Below are positions 28,561 to 37,238 of a stretch of 64,000 nt of DNA, in pieces; position 1 is the stretch's first letter, and each line of letters begins with the position of its first letter. Below the pieces are notes generated by a model, which was given only the letters and a program-made list of their open reading frames with translations, did not search any database and was not told the DNA's origin. The stretch spans positions 310,001-374,000 of the forward strand of contig NZ_FRDK01000001.1 in NCBI RefSeq assembly GCF_900143245.1, read 5' to 3'. The stretch comes from Flavobacterium fryxellicola (GTDB lineage Bacteria > Bacteroidota > Bacteroidia > Flavobacteriales > Flavobacteriaceae). The position numbers were made by a program, and so were the translations under genes.

Positions 28561-29322
28561 TTATTCTAACTCCACTAGCACAGGACAATGATCTGAATGC
28601 ACTGCATCTGACAGAATAACGGCTCTTTTGAGTTTATGTTTTAAGGAATCGCTTACTAAATTGTAATCAATGCGCCAGCCCTTGTTGTTTCCCCTTGCTC
28701 CCGCCCGGTAACTCCACCACGAATATTGGTGCGGCTCACTGTTGAAATGCCGAAAACTATCCACAAATCCAGACTTCATAAAGCCGTCAAGCCACGTTCT
28801 TTCTTGCGGTAAAAACCCAGAAACATTTTTGTTGCGCACCGGATCATGAATGTCAATGGCCTCATGGCAAATGTTGTAATCCCCACATATTATAAGATTC
28901 GGAATCTCCTTTTTCAAGTCTGCTATGTAATGCTGAAAATCGTCCATAAACATAAATTTATGATCCAATCGATCCATATTAGTTCCTGATGGCAAATACA
29001 AACTCATAACAGAAAAATCATCAAAATCAGCCCGAAGGTTTCTTCCTTCAAAATCCATGTGATTAATTCCAGTACCTTGAACAACAAGATTGGGTTTGAT
29101 TTTAGAAAGAATCGCTACCCCGCTATAGCCTTTTTTAGTCGCTGAATAATAATATTGATACGGGTAGCCTGCTTTGGCGATCTCTTCTACCGGAATCTGA
29201 TCCTCGCTGGCTTTAATTTCTTGCAGACAAATAATGTCTGGATTTGCGTGTTGCAACCAGTCGATAAACCCTTTTGAAATGGCAGCTCTGATTCCGTTGA
29301 CGTTGTATGAAATAATTCTCAT
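28561..29322 (-). CDS. xth: Exodeoxyribonuclease III (AP endonuclease)
   Basis: 253 residues, EEP superfamily. Cleaves the backbone at abasic sites and degrades 3' ends during base-excision repair. The four motifs are clear: RIISYNVNGIR, DIICLQEIKA (metal-binding Glu), IICGDYNICH (Asp and Asn) and the terminal AVHSDHCPVLVEL with catalytic Asp-His. The NVSGFLPQERTWLD segment is typical of the bacterial XthA group. Upstream of the OmpA-type lipoprotein gene on the same strand, separated by the possible RNA element. Confidence 0.96.
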   Translation of the reverse strand: MRIISYNVNGIRAAISKGFIDWLQHANPDIICLQEIKASEDQIPVEEIAKAGYPYQYYYSATKKGYSGVAILSKIKPNLVVQGTGINHMDFEGRNLRADFDDFSVMSLYLPSGTNMDRLDHKFMFMDDFQHYIADLKKEIPNLIICGDYNICHEAIDIHDPVRNKNVSGFLPQERTWLDGFMKSGFVDSFRHFNSEPHQYSWWSYRAGARGNNKGWRIDYNLVSDSLKHKLKRAVILSDAVHSDHCPVLVELE

Positions 29323-29526
29323 TAAAGTGTTTTTTTTTAATTTCTTCCAAAAAATTAATCTATTCCTATCGGTATCAGGAACCTACTTTTTTGTTTTATC
29401 TGAAAAAAATTATATTGTTTTTATGTGGGTTTCAAATGTAATAAAAAAGGAGAAGTTTGATTGAGAAAAATAGAGAAAATGGAGTTTTTTGCTATCTTTG
29501 TTTCTTGCTCTAAAAACAAAAAATAA

Positions 29527-31329
29527 ATGGGTTTAGTAACCGCCAAAGAAGTTGCAAAAGCAATAAATGTTGATAAATACGGAGTTCTTGGAACTTTTTC
29601 CGGATGGATGTTGATGAAGGTGCTAAAAATTTCTACCTTAAATAAAGTATACAATAGAAACAGGCATCTCAAAGATGTGGCCTTTTTGAATGGAATATTA
29701 GATGATTTACAAATAAAATTTGAAATTCCCGAAGAGGATTTAAAACGATTACCAAAAGAAGGTGCCTATATCACGATTTCAAACCACCCATTAGGAGGTA
29801 TTGATGGGGTTTTACTTTTAAAATTAATGCTTGAAAGAGAACCTAACTTTAAGATTATAGCTAATTTTCTTTTGCACCGCATTAGACCTCTAAAAAAATA
29901 CATCATGCCGGTAAATCCTTTTGAAAATCACAAGGATGCTAAATCAAGTGTGGTAGGAATAAAAGAAACTTTGCGCCATTTAAGCGACGGAAAACCACTA
30001 GGTATGTTTCCTGCCGGAGAAGTTTCAACGTACAAAGACGGGAAATTAGTTGTTGACAGAGCTTGGGAGGAAGGTGCTATTAAAGTCATTCGAAAAGCGC
30101 AGGTTCCTGTCGTTCCCATTTATTTTCATGCTAAAAATAGCCGTTTGTTTTATCTGCTTTCTAAAATAAGTGGGACTTTTAGAACTGCAAAACTACCTTC
30201 GGAAGTGTTTAGCCAAAAAAGACGTGTAATCAAAGTACGTATCGGCAAACCCATTTCGGTAAGTGAACAAAACGAACATACAACACTAGAAGAATATTCT
30301 GAATTTTTAAGAAAAAAAACATACATGCTGGCGAATCCTTTTGAAAAAGAAAGCCCTTTCTTGCCATCACCAACCTTAAAAATCCCTAAAAGCCCTAAGA
30401 AGATTGTTACTGCCGCTAGTCAAGACAAAATGATCAAAGAAGTAGACGCCCTACGAAGCACGGATTGTCGGCTGTTACAAAGTAAAAATTACGAAGTTTT
30501 TTTTAGTGAAGCGGCTAAAATTCCAAACATACTGCACGAAATAGGACGACTTCGAGAAATCACGTTTCGGGAAGTAGGTGAGGGAACAAATGAATCTATA
30601 GATTTAGATAAGCACGATCAATATTACCACCACCTATTTTTATGGGACAATGAAGCTCATAAAATTGCTGGTGCCTACCGAATGGGATTGGGTTCTGAGA
30701 TTTACCCGAAATATGGAATAAATGGTTTTTACCTTAATGATCTTTTTCGCTTTGAACCGGAATTGCATGATATGATGCACAAATCAATAGAGATGGGTCG
30801 TGCTTTTATTATTAAAGAGTACCAGCAAAAACCGATGCCCCTGTTCTTACTTTGGAAAGGAATTATGCACACCACACTGCGGTATCCTGAACATAAATTC
30901 TTATTAGGAGGCGTGAGCATTAGCAATCAATTTTCTGATTTCTCAAAATCGTTGATGATCGAATTTATGAAATCAAATTATTACGATCCGTATATTGCGC
31001 AATACATTCACCCAAAGAAAGCCTACAAAGTAAAGCTGAAAGATGCAGACAAGGATTTCATTTTTGATGAAGCAGAATCCGATTTGAATAAGTTTGATAA
31101 AATTATAGACGAACTAGAACCGGGAAGTTTACGTCTACCGGTTTTAATTAAAAAGTACATTAAACAAAATGCAAAAGTAGTTGCTTTTAATGTGGATCCG
31201 CTATTTAACAACGCCGTTGATGGCTTAATGTACATCCGAATTGCAGATATTCCCGAAAGTACCATGAAACCTGTGATGGAAGAATTCCAGAAAGAACTGG
31301 AACGTAAATTAGCAGATAAAGAGGATTGA
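29527..31329 (+). CDS. olsF: Bifunctional ornithine-lipid synthase-like acyltransferase (PlsC + GNAT)
   Basis: 600 residues with two acyltransferase parts. The N-terminal PlsC-type domain (about 60-250) has NHPLGGID at 86-93 and FPAGEVS at 161-167, variants of the NHxxxxD and FPEGTRS motifs. The C-terminal part (about 310-510) is of the OlsB/hemolysin GNAT type, with IGRLREITFREVGEG, AGAYRMGLGSEIYP and MGRAFIIKEYQ. This order matches OlsF, known from Serratia and, as I recall, Flavobacterium johnsoniae, where the C-terminal part N-acylates ornithine and the N-terminal part O-acylates the product. The membrane lipid made here could be an ornithine or a glycine lipid. A TATCTTTG -7 element lies at 29493-29500. 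Confidence 0.85.
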   Translation: MGLVTAKEVAKAINVDKYGVLGTFSGWMLMKVLKISTLNKVYNRNRHLKDVAFLNGILDDLQIKFEIPEEDLKRLPKEGAYITISNHPLGGIDGVLLLKLMLEREPNFKIIANFLLHRIRPLKKYIMPVNPFENHKDAKSSVVGIKETLRHLSDGKPLGMFPAGEVSTYKDGKLVVDRAWEEGAIKVIRKAQVPVVPIYFHAKNSRLFYLLSKISGTFRTAKLPSEVFSQKRRVIKVRIGKPISVSEQNEHTTLEEYSEFLRKKTYMLANPFEKESPFLPSPTLKIPKSPKKIVTAASQDKMIKEVDALRSTDCRLLQSKNYEVFFSEAAKIPNILHEIGRLREITFREVGEGTNESIDLDKHDQYYHHLFLWDNEAHKIAGAYRMGLGSEIYPKYGINGFYLNDLFRFEPELHDMMHKSIEMGRAFIIKEYQQKPMPLFLLWKGIMHTTLRYPEHKFLLGGVSISNQFSDFSKSLMIEFMKSNYYDPYIAQYIHPKKAYKVKLKDADKDFIFDEAESDLNKFDKIIDELEPGSLRLPVLIKKYIKQNAKVVAFNVDPLFNNAVDGLMYIRIADIPESTMKPVMEEFQKELERKLADKED

Positions 31330-31376
31330 TTTGTTATCAAAACTTTCTGAAAATCAACACGATTATAAACCGAACA

Positions 31377-31438
31377 AAGCCACTACTTTCAAAAATCAAA
31401 ATCCTTTAAATGATTGGTTTTTTTGAACGTAGTGGCTT
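31377..31438. terminator. Hairpin between olsF and the TM2 gene
   Basis: AAGCCACTAC (31377-31386) pairs with GTAGTGGCTT (31429-31438); inside, TTCAAAAA pairs with a TTTTTTTGAA stretch. Lies between convergent genes. Confidence 0.6.
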
Positions 31439-31483
31439 CTTATTTGTTAAAGTATAGCTGTTAAAAATCGCTTATTTCATCCT

Positions 31484-31765
31484 TTAAAACCACGCTTTTT
31501 TATTTAGTTGATACGTAGTATAAAATTCCTCATCTGATTTTGTCAAGTAAATTATTCCTTCGATAATACCTAGTATATAAGTAACCGTACCACACGTAAA
31601 AAGACTAATCACTAACCAGATAATTCCTTCTGTTGTGTATCCTAAAAGGAATTTATGAATTCCAAAAGGTCCCAAAAGTATGGCTAAAATCCCCGCTGGA
31701 AGTTTTTTGTTGTTTTTACGAATTGGCGTTGGATTGTTCCAAGCTTCAAACTTTGCGTTTTCCAT
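31484..31765 (-). CDS. TM2 domain membrane protein
   Basis: 93 residues. TM2 domain with two transmembrane helices joined by a short loop: KKLPAGILAILLGPFGIHKF, then a Gly-Tyr turn and IIWLVISLFTCGTVTYILG. The DRF-like motif is represented by FGIHKFLLGY. The role of bacterial TM2 proteins is unknown. Transcribed alone. Confidence 0.88.
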   Translation of the reverse strand: MENAKFEAWNNPTPIRKNNKKLPAGILAILLGPFGIHKFLLGYTTEGIIWLVISLFTCGTVTYILGIIEGIIYLTKSDEEFYTTYQLNKKAWF

Positions 31766-31813
31766 AAAAGGTGGTGTTAGGTTATTTTTTTGATGATAAA
31801 TTTAAAAATTCTA

Positions 31814-33160
31814 TTATAATGCTGCATCTATTGGCTCCCAGAGTTCGATTTTATTTCCTTCGATATCAAGTATCCAACCAAATTTTCCATACTCATAAGT
31901 CTGCACATCACCTACAACTGTTACACCTTCATGAACTAATTCTTTCAACAAGTTCTCTAAATTTCTAACTCTAAAGTTTTGCATGAACTGTTTCTCGCTT
32001 GGAGCAAAATAAGTAGTATCTGTGGCAAAAGGCGACCACTGCGTAAAACACTCATTTCCCGCATCATCTTTCCACTGAAAAGTTGCGCCATAATTATCTG
32101 TTTTTAAACCTAAATGTTTGGCGTACCAGGCAATCAATTGCGTCGGATTTTCTGCTTTAAAAAAGAAACCGCCCATTCCTGTAACCCGCTGCTCTGGCTT
32201 TATTTCTTTGGCATGACCAAAATATTTTGCTTTTATTTTATCAACGATTACTTGTGCTAAGCGCTCGTGGCTTTCACATGTCCAGCCAGCAATATGTGGT
32301 GTCAGAATTACATTCTTTGCTTTAAGCAAGTACTGAAAAGCCTCAGGAGTATGTTTATCGTGAAAAAGGGTTTCAAAAGACAATTTTTCATATTCCAAAA
32401 CATCCAAACCAGCGCCTAGAATTTTCCCAGTTTGCATGGCCGCTACTAAATCAGCAGTAACAATATTCTTACCGCGAGAGGTATTAATTATCCAAAAAGG
32501 CTTTTCAAACCCATTAATAAACTCGCTATCAACCATTTTATCCGTTTCTGGCGTCCAAGGTATGTGCAAACTAAGCACATCCACTTTTTGCTGCAATCCT
32601 TTCAAGGAAACCTGCTTTGCATTGACGTCACCTATATTTTGCTGAATATCATAACACAGCACTTCTACGTCAAATCCACGAAGTTTTTTAGCAAACGATT
32701 TTCCCATATTCCCATAACCAATAATTCCTATCGTTTTACCATCTAATTCGAGACCACGATTGCTTTCCCGGTTCCAATGCCCCGAGCGTATTTCGCTATC
32801 GGCTGCATTTAATTTGTTGAAAAGGGACAAAATCATGCCCAAGGTATGTTCCGCAACAGCATTTCGATTTCCTTCCGGCGCAGCGATAAGCGTAATTTTT
32901 TTTGAGGCTGCATAGTCACAATCAATACTTTCTAATCCAGCGCCTACCCGCGCTATAAATTGTAAATTAATAGCTTTATCCAAAAAAGTTTTGTCTATTT
33001 TGAAACGACTCCGAATAACAATTCCTTGATAATCTTGAATTTTAGTTTCAATTTCTTCTTTTGAAGACTTAAAATCACTGTGGTTTATAAATCCCGACTG
33101 CTGTAATTGATTCCAAAGCAGGGGGTGATTGCTATCGATGTGAAGGATTTTGATATCCAT
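31814..33160 (-). CDS. 2-hydroxyacid dehydrogenase fused to a VOC (glyoxalase-fold) domain
   Basis: 448 residues in one frame. Residues 1-315 are a D-2-hydroxyacid dehydrogenase of the SerA type: NAD fold GYGNMG at 148-153, substrate-binding Arg229 (NTSRGK), and His289 in TPHIAGWTCESHER. The short linker AKEIKPEQRV is followed from about residue 325 by a VOC domain (GMGGFFFKAENPTQLIAWY through GKFGWILDIEGNKIELWEP), which normally begins its own protein. The dehydrogenase without the VOC part has the normal length. The VOC part has the C-terminal Glu but no obvious His metal ligand near its start. Either a genuine fusion or the product of a lost stop between two adjacent genes; the junction lies near base 32188. 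Confidence 0.88.
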   Translation of the reverse strand: MDIKILHIDSNHPLLWNQLQQSGFINHSDFKSSKEEIETKIQDYQGIVIRSRFKIDKTFLDKAINLQFIARVGAGLESIDCDYAASKKITLIAAPEGNRNAVAEHTLGMILSLFNKLNAADSEIRSGHWNRESNRGLELDGKTIGIIGYGNMGKSFAKKLRGFDVEVLCYDIQQNIGDVNAKQVSLKGLQQKVDVLSLHIPWTPETDKMVDSEFINGFEKPFWIINTSRGKNIVTADLVAAMQTGKILGAGLDVLEYEKLSFETLFHDKHTPEAFQYLLKAKNVILTPHIAGWTCESHERLAQVIVDKIKAKYFGHAKEIKPEQRVTGMGGFFFKAENPTQLIAWYAKHLGLKTDNYGATFQWKDDAGNECFTQWSPFATDTTYFAPSEKQFMQNFRVRNLENLLKELVHEGVTVVGDVQTYEYGKFGWILDIEGNKIELWEPIDAAL

Positions 33161-33243
33161 AATTATTCTTTTTTTTGATCCTTCAAATTAACAAAAAAAA
33201 TACGATTTATTGCTTTAACAAAAGAAAATAGAGTGCAATTTTG

Positions 33244-33251
33244 TAAATTTG
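33244..33251 (+). promoter_or_regulatory. Possible -7 element of nhaA
   Basis: TAAATTTG matches TAnnTTTG, 57 bases before the preferred nhaA ATG; no TTG at proper spacing. Confidence 0.4.
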
Positions 33252-33307
33252 CTGCTTCAATTTTTTTTACAAATCGAACCATGGTAAAAAAAAAAAAAAA
33301 CATAATA

Positions 33308-34468
33308 ATGAAATTAACTAAAACATTTAAAGCTTTTTTTGAAAGCGAAAAATCTGGTGGTCTTTTACTACTTTTTGTCACAATAGTCTCTCTTTTATTA
33401 GCTAACTCATCCATTCAAACCGAATATATTGCATTTTGGGCAGCCAAATTAGGGACCCATTCTCTAACCGAATGGATAAATGATGGTTTAATGACAATCT
33501 TCTTTCTTTTGATTGGTTTAGAATTGGAGCGAGAGATGTACCAAGGAGAATTATCCAGCATAAAAAATGCAGCTTTACCTATTTTTGGAGCCTTTGGAGG
33601 AATGATTATCCCAGCAGGTATCTTTTTAGTATTGAATTTTGGAACTATCACACAAAATGGTGCTGGAATTCCAATGGCAACTGATATCGCATTTGCTATT
33701 GGTATTTTATCATTATTAGGGAATCGCGTCCCTACCTCACTCAAAGTATTCCTGACCGCACTTGCTGTAATAGATGATTTAGGTGCCATTATGGTAATCG
33801 CTATATTTTATACAGAGTCCATTGCCTACCTGAATTTGTTTATTGCTTTGGCCATCATGGGCGGGCTGTTCATTCTCAATAGAAGAAAGGTTCACAATCT
33901 TATCCCCTATCTCATTGGCGGTGTTGCAATGTGGTATTTTATGCTAAATTCTGGAATACACGCTACGATAACCGGAGTATTACTGGCCTTTGTGATCCCG
34001 TTTGGTAATGGAGGTAAGAAAACCTCCTCCTATAAATTACAGCATTTTTTACACAATCCAGTTGCCTTTTTTATTCTTCCTCTATTTGCTATAGCCAACA
34101 CAGGCATCGCTATTGGAAGTGAATGGTACGAAGGATTGAATCATCCCAACACAATTGGAATTATTCTTGGTCTAGTCATAGGAAAACCATTAGGGATTTG
34201 GTTATTTTCATTTATTGCTGTGAGTTTAGGAATTTGTACGCTTCCAAGAGATTTAAAATGGAGTGGCATCCTGGGTGCGGGGATGTTGGGCGGTATCGGT
34301 TTTACGATGTCTATTTTCATTACGCTGCTTGCCTTTAAAAATGATGGACAAGAAGTTATTACCTACTCTAAAATAGCGATTCTGATTGCTTCTTTTATTG
34401 CTGGTACAATTGGTTTTATATGGCTGAAGTTTAACTTAAGGCCCGCAAGAAAAAAAGCGACTAAGTAA
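33308..34468 (+). CDS. nhaA: Na+/H+ antiporter NhaA
   Basis: 386 residues from ATG 33308; two in-frame alternatives lie upstream (33233 non-ATG, 33281 ATG). The 33281 ATG is separated from the preferred start by a run of 15 A. NhaA exchanges two H+ for one Na+ across the inner membrane. Family motifs include FFLLIGLELEREMYQGEL, PMATDIAFAIGILSLLGNRVP with the Asp of the ion site, and AVIDDLGAIMVIA with the paired Asp residues. About 11-12 helices by hydrophobicity. Confidence 0.95.
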   Translation: MKLTKTFKAFFESEKSGGLLLLFVTIVSLLLANSSIQTEYIAFWAAKLGTHSLTEWINDGLMTIFFLLIGLELEREMYQGELSSIKNAALPIFGAFGGMIIPAGIFLVLNFGTITQNGAGIPMATDIAFAIGILSLLGNRVPTSLKVFLTALAVIDDLGAIMVIAIFYTESIAYLNLFIALAIMGGLFILNRRKVHNLIPYLIGGVAMWYFMLNSGIHATITGVLLAFVIPFGNGGKKTSSYKLQHFLHNPVAFFILPLFAIANTGIAIGSEWYEGLNHPNTIGIILGLVIGKPLGIWLFSFIAVSLGICTLPRDLKWSGILGAGMLGGIGFTMSIFITLLAFKNDGQEVITYSKIAILIASFIAGTIGFIWLKFNLRPARKKATK

Positions 34469-34488
34469 CCTCCGCTATATTCATAAAA

Positions 34489-34527
34489 ATGCCTCGTTTA
34501 CAAAACTGTAAACGAGGCATTTTTTTT
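34489..34527. terminator. Terminator after nhaA
   Basis: ATGCCTCGTTTAC (34489-34501) pairs perfectly with GTAAACGAGGCAT (34508-34520), 6-base loop, followed by seven T. Confidence 0.88.
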
Positions 34528-34541
34528 GGTGAGAATTGCCA

Positions 34542-34958
34542 TTAACTTGATTGGGTTATTCCAAAACTGTTTTCAAAATTACTTTTCCTGACATAAAAAA
34601 GTGGTATTAAATTTAGTATCAGGAGTGGAGACAGTTTTTGAAGTATTGCGAACTGAATAACGATACCCGTCGCAACTATTCCTATCATTATTCCTCGTCC
34701 AAGGTTAAAAGTACAGCTGGGGTTGATGATCAATACCTTTGTTTCTCCCGCTTTCAGGACTACTTCTTCTTTTTGAAAATAAATTTCATTACCAATTTCA
34801 ACACTGTGCTTTCCGGGTTGAACGAGAAATTCTTGTCGGTTGTTTTTGAAGTTCATTTCGCAAGCTGTTTCATCAGCCACGCGCACTAAATACGTATTTG
34901 CCTTATTATAAATACCACTACTTTTAGACATCCTAACTATAATTGTACCTTGATTCAT
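34542..34958 (-). CDS. Hypothetical protein with PEGA-like start and two membrane segments
   Basis: 138 residues. The first about 85 residues are beta-rich (GTIIVRMSKSSGIYNKANTY, FLVQPGKHSVEIGNEIYF) and resemble domains that appear in small membrane-anchored PEGA or DUF2846-like proteins. Two hydrophobic segments follow (IMIGIVATGIVIQFAIL and LLILNLIPLFYV). The function is unknown. Transcribed alone on the minus strand. Confidence 0.65.
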   Translation of the reverse strand: MNQGTIIVRMSKSSGIYNKANTYLVRVADETACEMNFKNNRQEFLVQPGKHSVEIGNEIYFQKEEVVLKAGETKVLIINPSCTFNLGRGIMIGIVATGIVIQFAILQKLSPLLILNLIPLFYVRKSNFENSFGITQSS

Positions 34959-35035
34959 AAGTAAATGGAGTACCTGATTAGTCTGATGATAAGTACTTCA
35001 TTATTAGTTTCCGTTACAATTTCAAAATGCTTTTT

Positions 35036-35632
35036 CTAAAAAGCATATCCAATTGCTAGCTGTAAATGAAGTATATACTGGTTTCTATTATAGTCCTCAT
35101 CCACATTTGTCGCATTACCATCAAAAGAATCCTCCTTTACATATACTACACGATAACCAACTCCTACAGCAGTTTCATAGGTAAAATGAGCCCCTATTTG
35201 ACGTTTCAATCCCCAAGTAGGGACAATCGCTAAATCAGCCGTTTTAGTTATATTATCGTCTAAATTAAGAACAAACCAATCTGGATGGTAACTAGTTCTA
35301 ACCGAAACATAATTGCCGCTGTTATTATTTGTTTTTTTACCGTTTGAATTCCTTTTCTCCAAATTATAATAATATCTTGGTTCTAAGGATACTATGGGCT
35401 GCAAAATAAAACCAGCACCTTCATAATGAGTTCCTACTGTATAATCATTTTCAAGACCAATTTCACTTCTTAAGGCAATGCTATTGGTCAACTTCGTTTC
35501 ATTGTTCAACCAAATCCCTGCACGTGTTCCAAAACCGACTTGGATTCCAAAAATGGATTTTTCAACACCTATTTCTTGAGCGTTTACGTTTAAATTAAAT
35601 ACTAAGATCAGAATTACTGCTACTTTTTTCAT
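35036..35632 (-). CDS. Putative outer-membrane beta-barrel protein
   Basis: 198 residues. Signal peptide MKKVAVILILVFNLNVNAQ with cleavage after the Ala preceding Gln-Glu. The mature part alternates polar and aromatic residues in repeated strands and ends in YILHLQLAIGYAF, the terminal aromatic residue typical of barrel proteins. No catalytic motif. Function unknown. Confidence 0.75.
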   Translation of the reverse strand: MKKVAVILILVFNLNVNAQEIGVEKSIFGIQVGFGTRAGIWLNNETKLTNSIALRSEIGLENDYTVGTHYEGAGFILQPIVSLEPRYYYNLEKRNSNGKKTNNNSGNYVSVRTSYHPDWFVLNLDDNITKTADLAIVPTWGLKRQIGAHFTYETAVGVGYRVVYVKEDSFDGNATNVDEDYNRNQYILHLQLAIGYAF

Positions 35633-35681
35633 TTACGATTCTATTGTTGTTGATTTTTCAAATTTACTAGTGACTTTCATT

Positions 35682-36065
35682 CTACTTATTAGTCCAATAA
35701 TCCACCACGGTTGCTTTATCTGGAGCCGGATTCAAAAGAGCTAAAAAAGCTTTATGATCGGAATGTGTAAGATAAACATCTCTATCTGTTTCACTGTTGA
35801 ATGTGATTGTAAAACAGTGCGTAAATCCGTTACTTAAGTTCTCAGGACTGTTATTTACTCCCCATTCAAAAGCCTAAATTAGTTCTATTTTATGTTCCAA
35901 ATTCCTGAAAGCAGTCACCACCTTGTCAATAGTTGCTAGCTTCGTTTCTTCTTTCCATCCAAACAATACAACATGACGGAGTTGTGGTTTTTGCGATTCT
36001 TGTTACGCATGTACTTCATAGCTGCTTGATACTAAAATTAGCCACAGCAATACTACTTTTTTCAT
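35682..36065 (-). pseudogene. Dabb (stress-responsive A/B barrel) protein gene with two premature stops
   Basis: Reading from ATG 36065 to the TAG at 35682-35684 gives 127 residues interrupted by TAA (36003-36005, codon 21) and TAG (35874-35876, codon 64). The first 20 codons are a signal peptide (MKKVVLLWLILVSSSYEVHA). The rest is a Dabb domain: LRHVVLFGWKEETK, FEWGVNNSPENLSNGFTHCF, YLTHSDHKAFLALL and DKATVVDYWT. No frameshift is needed. Both stops are one transition from Gln codons, so recent decay is likely. Dabb proteins are small dimeric barrel proteins with varied roles. Confidence 0.85.
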
Positions 36066-36246
36066 CGTTTTTTTTCCAAATATACTACATTAATTAATCT
36101 TTTTTCGTCCTCCCTTATTTGTACCAATAATTGCTGTTAAAAATAAAAGACAACGGTACCTCATCGTTTCGCATAACCTGCCATAACTCTTAGGAAGGTA
36201 GCAGTACCAACCCCTCAAACCGGAACGGCGTGCACTACAGCATATC

Positions 36247-36289
36247 AAAAAAAAGCCTTCTCAACAATTTCGCTAAGAAGGCCCTTTTT
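36247..36289 (-). terminator. Terminator after proC
   Basis: GCCTTCT (36255-36261) pairs with AGAAGGC (36276-36282), with an A run on the left reading as T on the minus strand, 27 bases past the proC stop. Confidence 0.7.
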
Positions 36290-36316
36290 ATGAGGGTGGA
36301 TTACTATATGTGGATT

Positions 36317-37093
36317 TTATCCCTTAATTTGTTTCAAAGAAGTTTTGATGCCACGTATCAAAGACGAACTAAATCCGTGCATCTCCATTTCATTCAAACC
36401 AGCAATCGTACAGCCTTGCGGTGTTGTAACACGGTCAATCAATTGTTCTGGATGAACTTTTTCCTCCAGCAGCATTTCGGCAGCACCTTTCACGGTTTGT
36501 GCAGAAATTGCCAAGGCAGTCTGCCAGTCGAATCCTATTTCGATTCCAGCTTGCATCGATGCTCTAATGTAACGCAATGCAAAAGCAGTTCCACTAGCTG
36601 CCAGAACAGTTGCTGCATCCATTAATTTTTCGTCAATAATGGGAGCAGTTCCTAAACTCTGAAAAAGAGCTACCACATCTTGAGCCTTTTCTTTGTCTTT
36701 TTCATTAAAGGCAATACAGGTAGCTGACGCGCCAAACTGAGCAGCGATATTGGGCATGATTCGAACTGCACTATTAGAAGTTCCAATCTTGTTTTGTAAA
36801 TTTTCAATGGACAATCCACTCACTGCTGAAGCTATAATTTTATTGGTTATTGCTGGAAGGATTTCTGCTAAAACGGTATCTACTTGATACGGTTTTATAG
36901 TCAGAACAATGATATCAGCTTCCTGAATCTGGTGAATATTAATAGTGGAAACCGTCACGCCTAATTTTTCGAGATAGAGAATACTGGCTGTATTTCTTCT
37001 GGTTATCGTAACTTTACTATCTGGTGAAAATTTTGATAATCCAAGTGCGATGGAAACGCCTAGGTTTCCCCCGCCAATGATGTGTACTTTCAT
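36317..37093 (-). CDS. proC: Pyrroline-5-carboxylate reductase
   Basis: 258 residues. ProC reduces P5C to proline with NAD(P)H. N-terminal dinucleotide fold VHIIGGGNLGVSIALGL, then IVLTIKPYQVDTVL, AVSGLSIENLQ and the late signature VTTPQGCTIAGLNEMEMHGF. A little shorter than E. coli ProC (269) but complete. Alone on the minus strand; the upstream spacer has a degenerate 'cacaaag' repeat (37104-37130). Confidence 0.95.
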   Translation of the reverse strand: MKVHIIGGGNLGVSIALGLSKFSPDSKVTITRRNTASILYLEKLGVTVSTINIHQIQEADIIVLTIKPYQVDTVLAEILPAITNKIIASAVSGLSIENLQNKIGTSNSAVRIMPNIAAQFGASATCIAFNEKDKEKAQDVVALFQSLGTAPIIDEKLMDAATVLAASGTAFALRYIRASMQAGIEIGFDWQTALAISAQTVKGAAEMLLEEKVHPEQLIDRVTTPQGCTIAGLNEMEMHGFSSSLIRGIKTSLKQIKG

Positions 37094-37238
37094 TTTTTAT
37101 TTTTTTTCTGCCACAAAGAGGCTAAGGCACAAAGTTTTACTTAAACACTATTTTTATAAGCAATAAACATACAAGAAATCTTCTTAAAGTGCTTTGAACT
37201 CGTTTTTCTTTGCGAATTTGTGTCTCCATGGCATTTGT

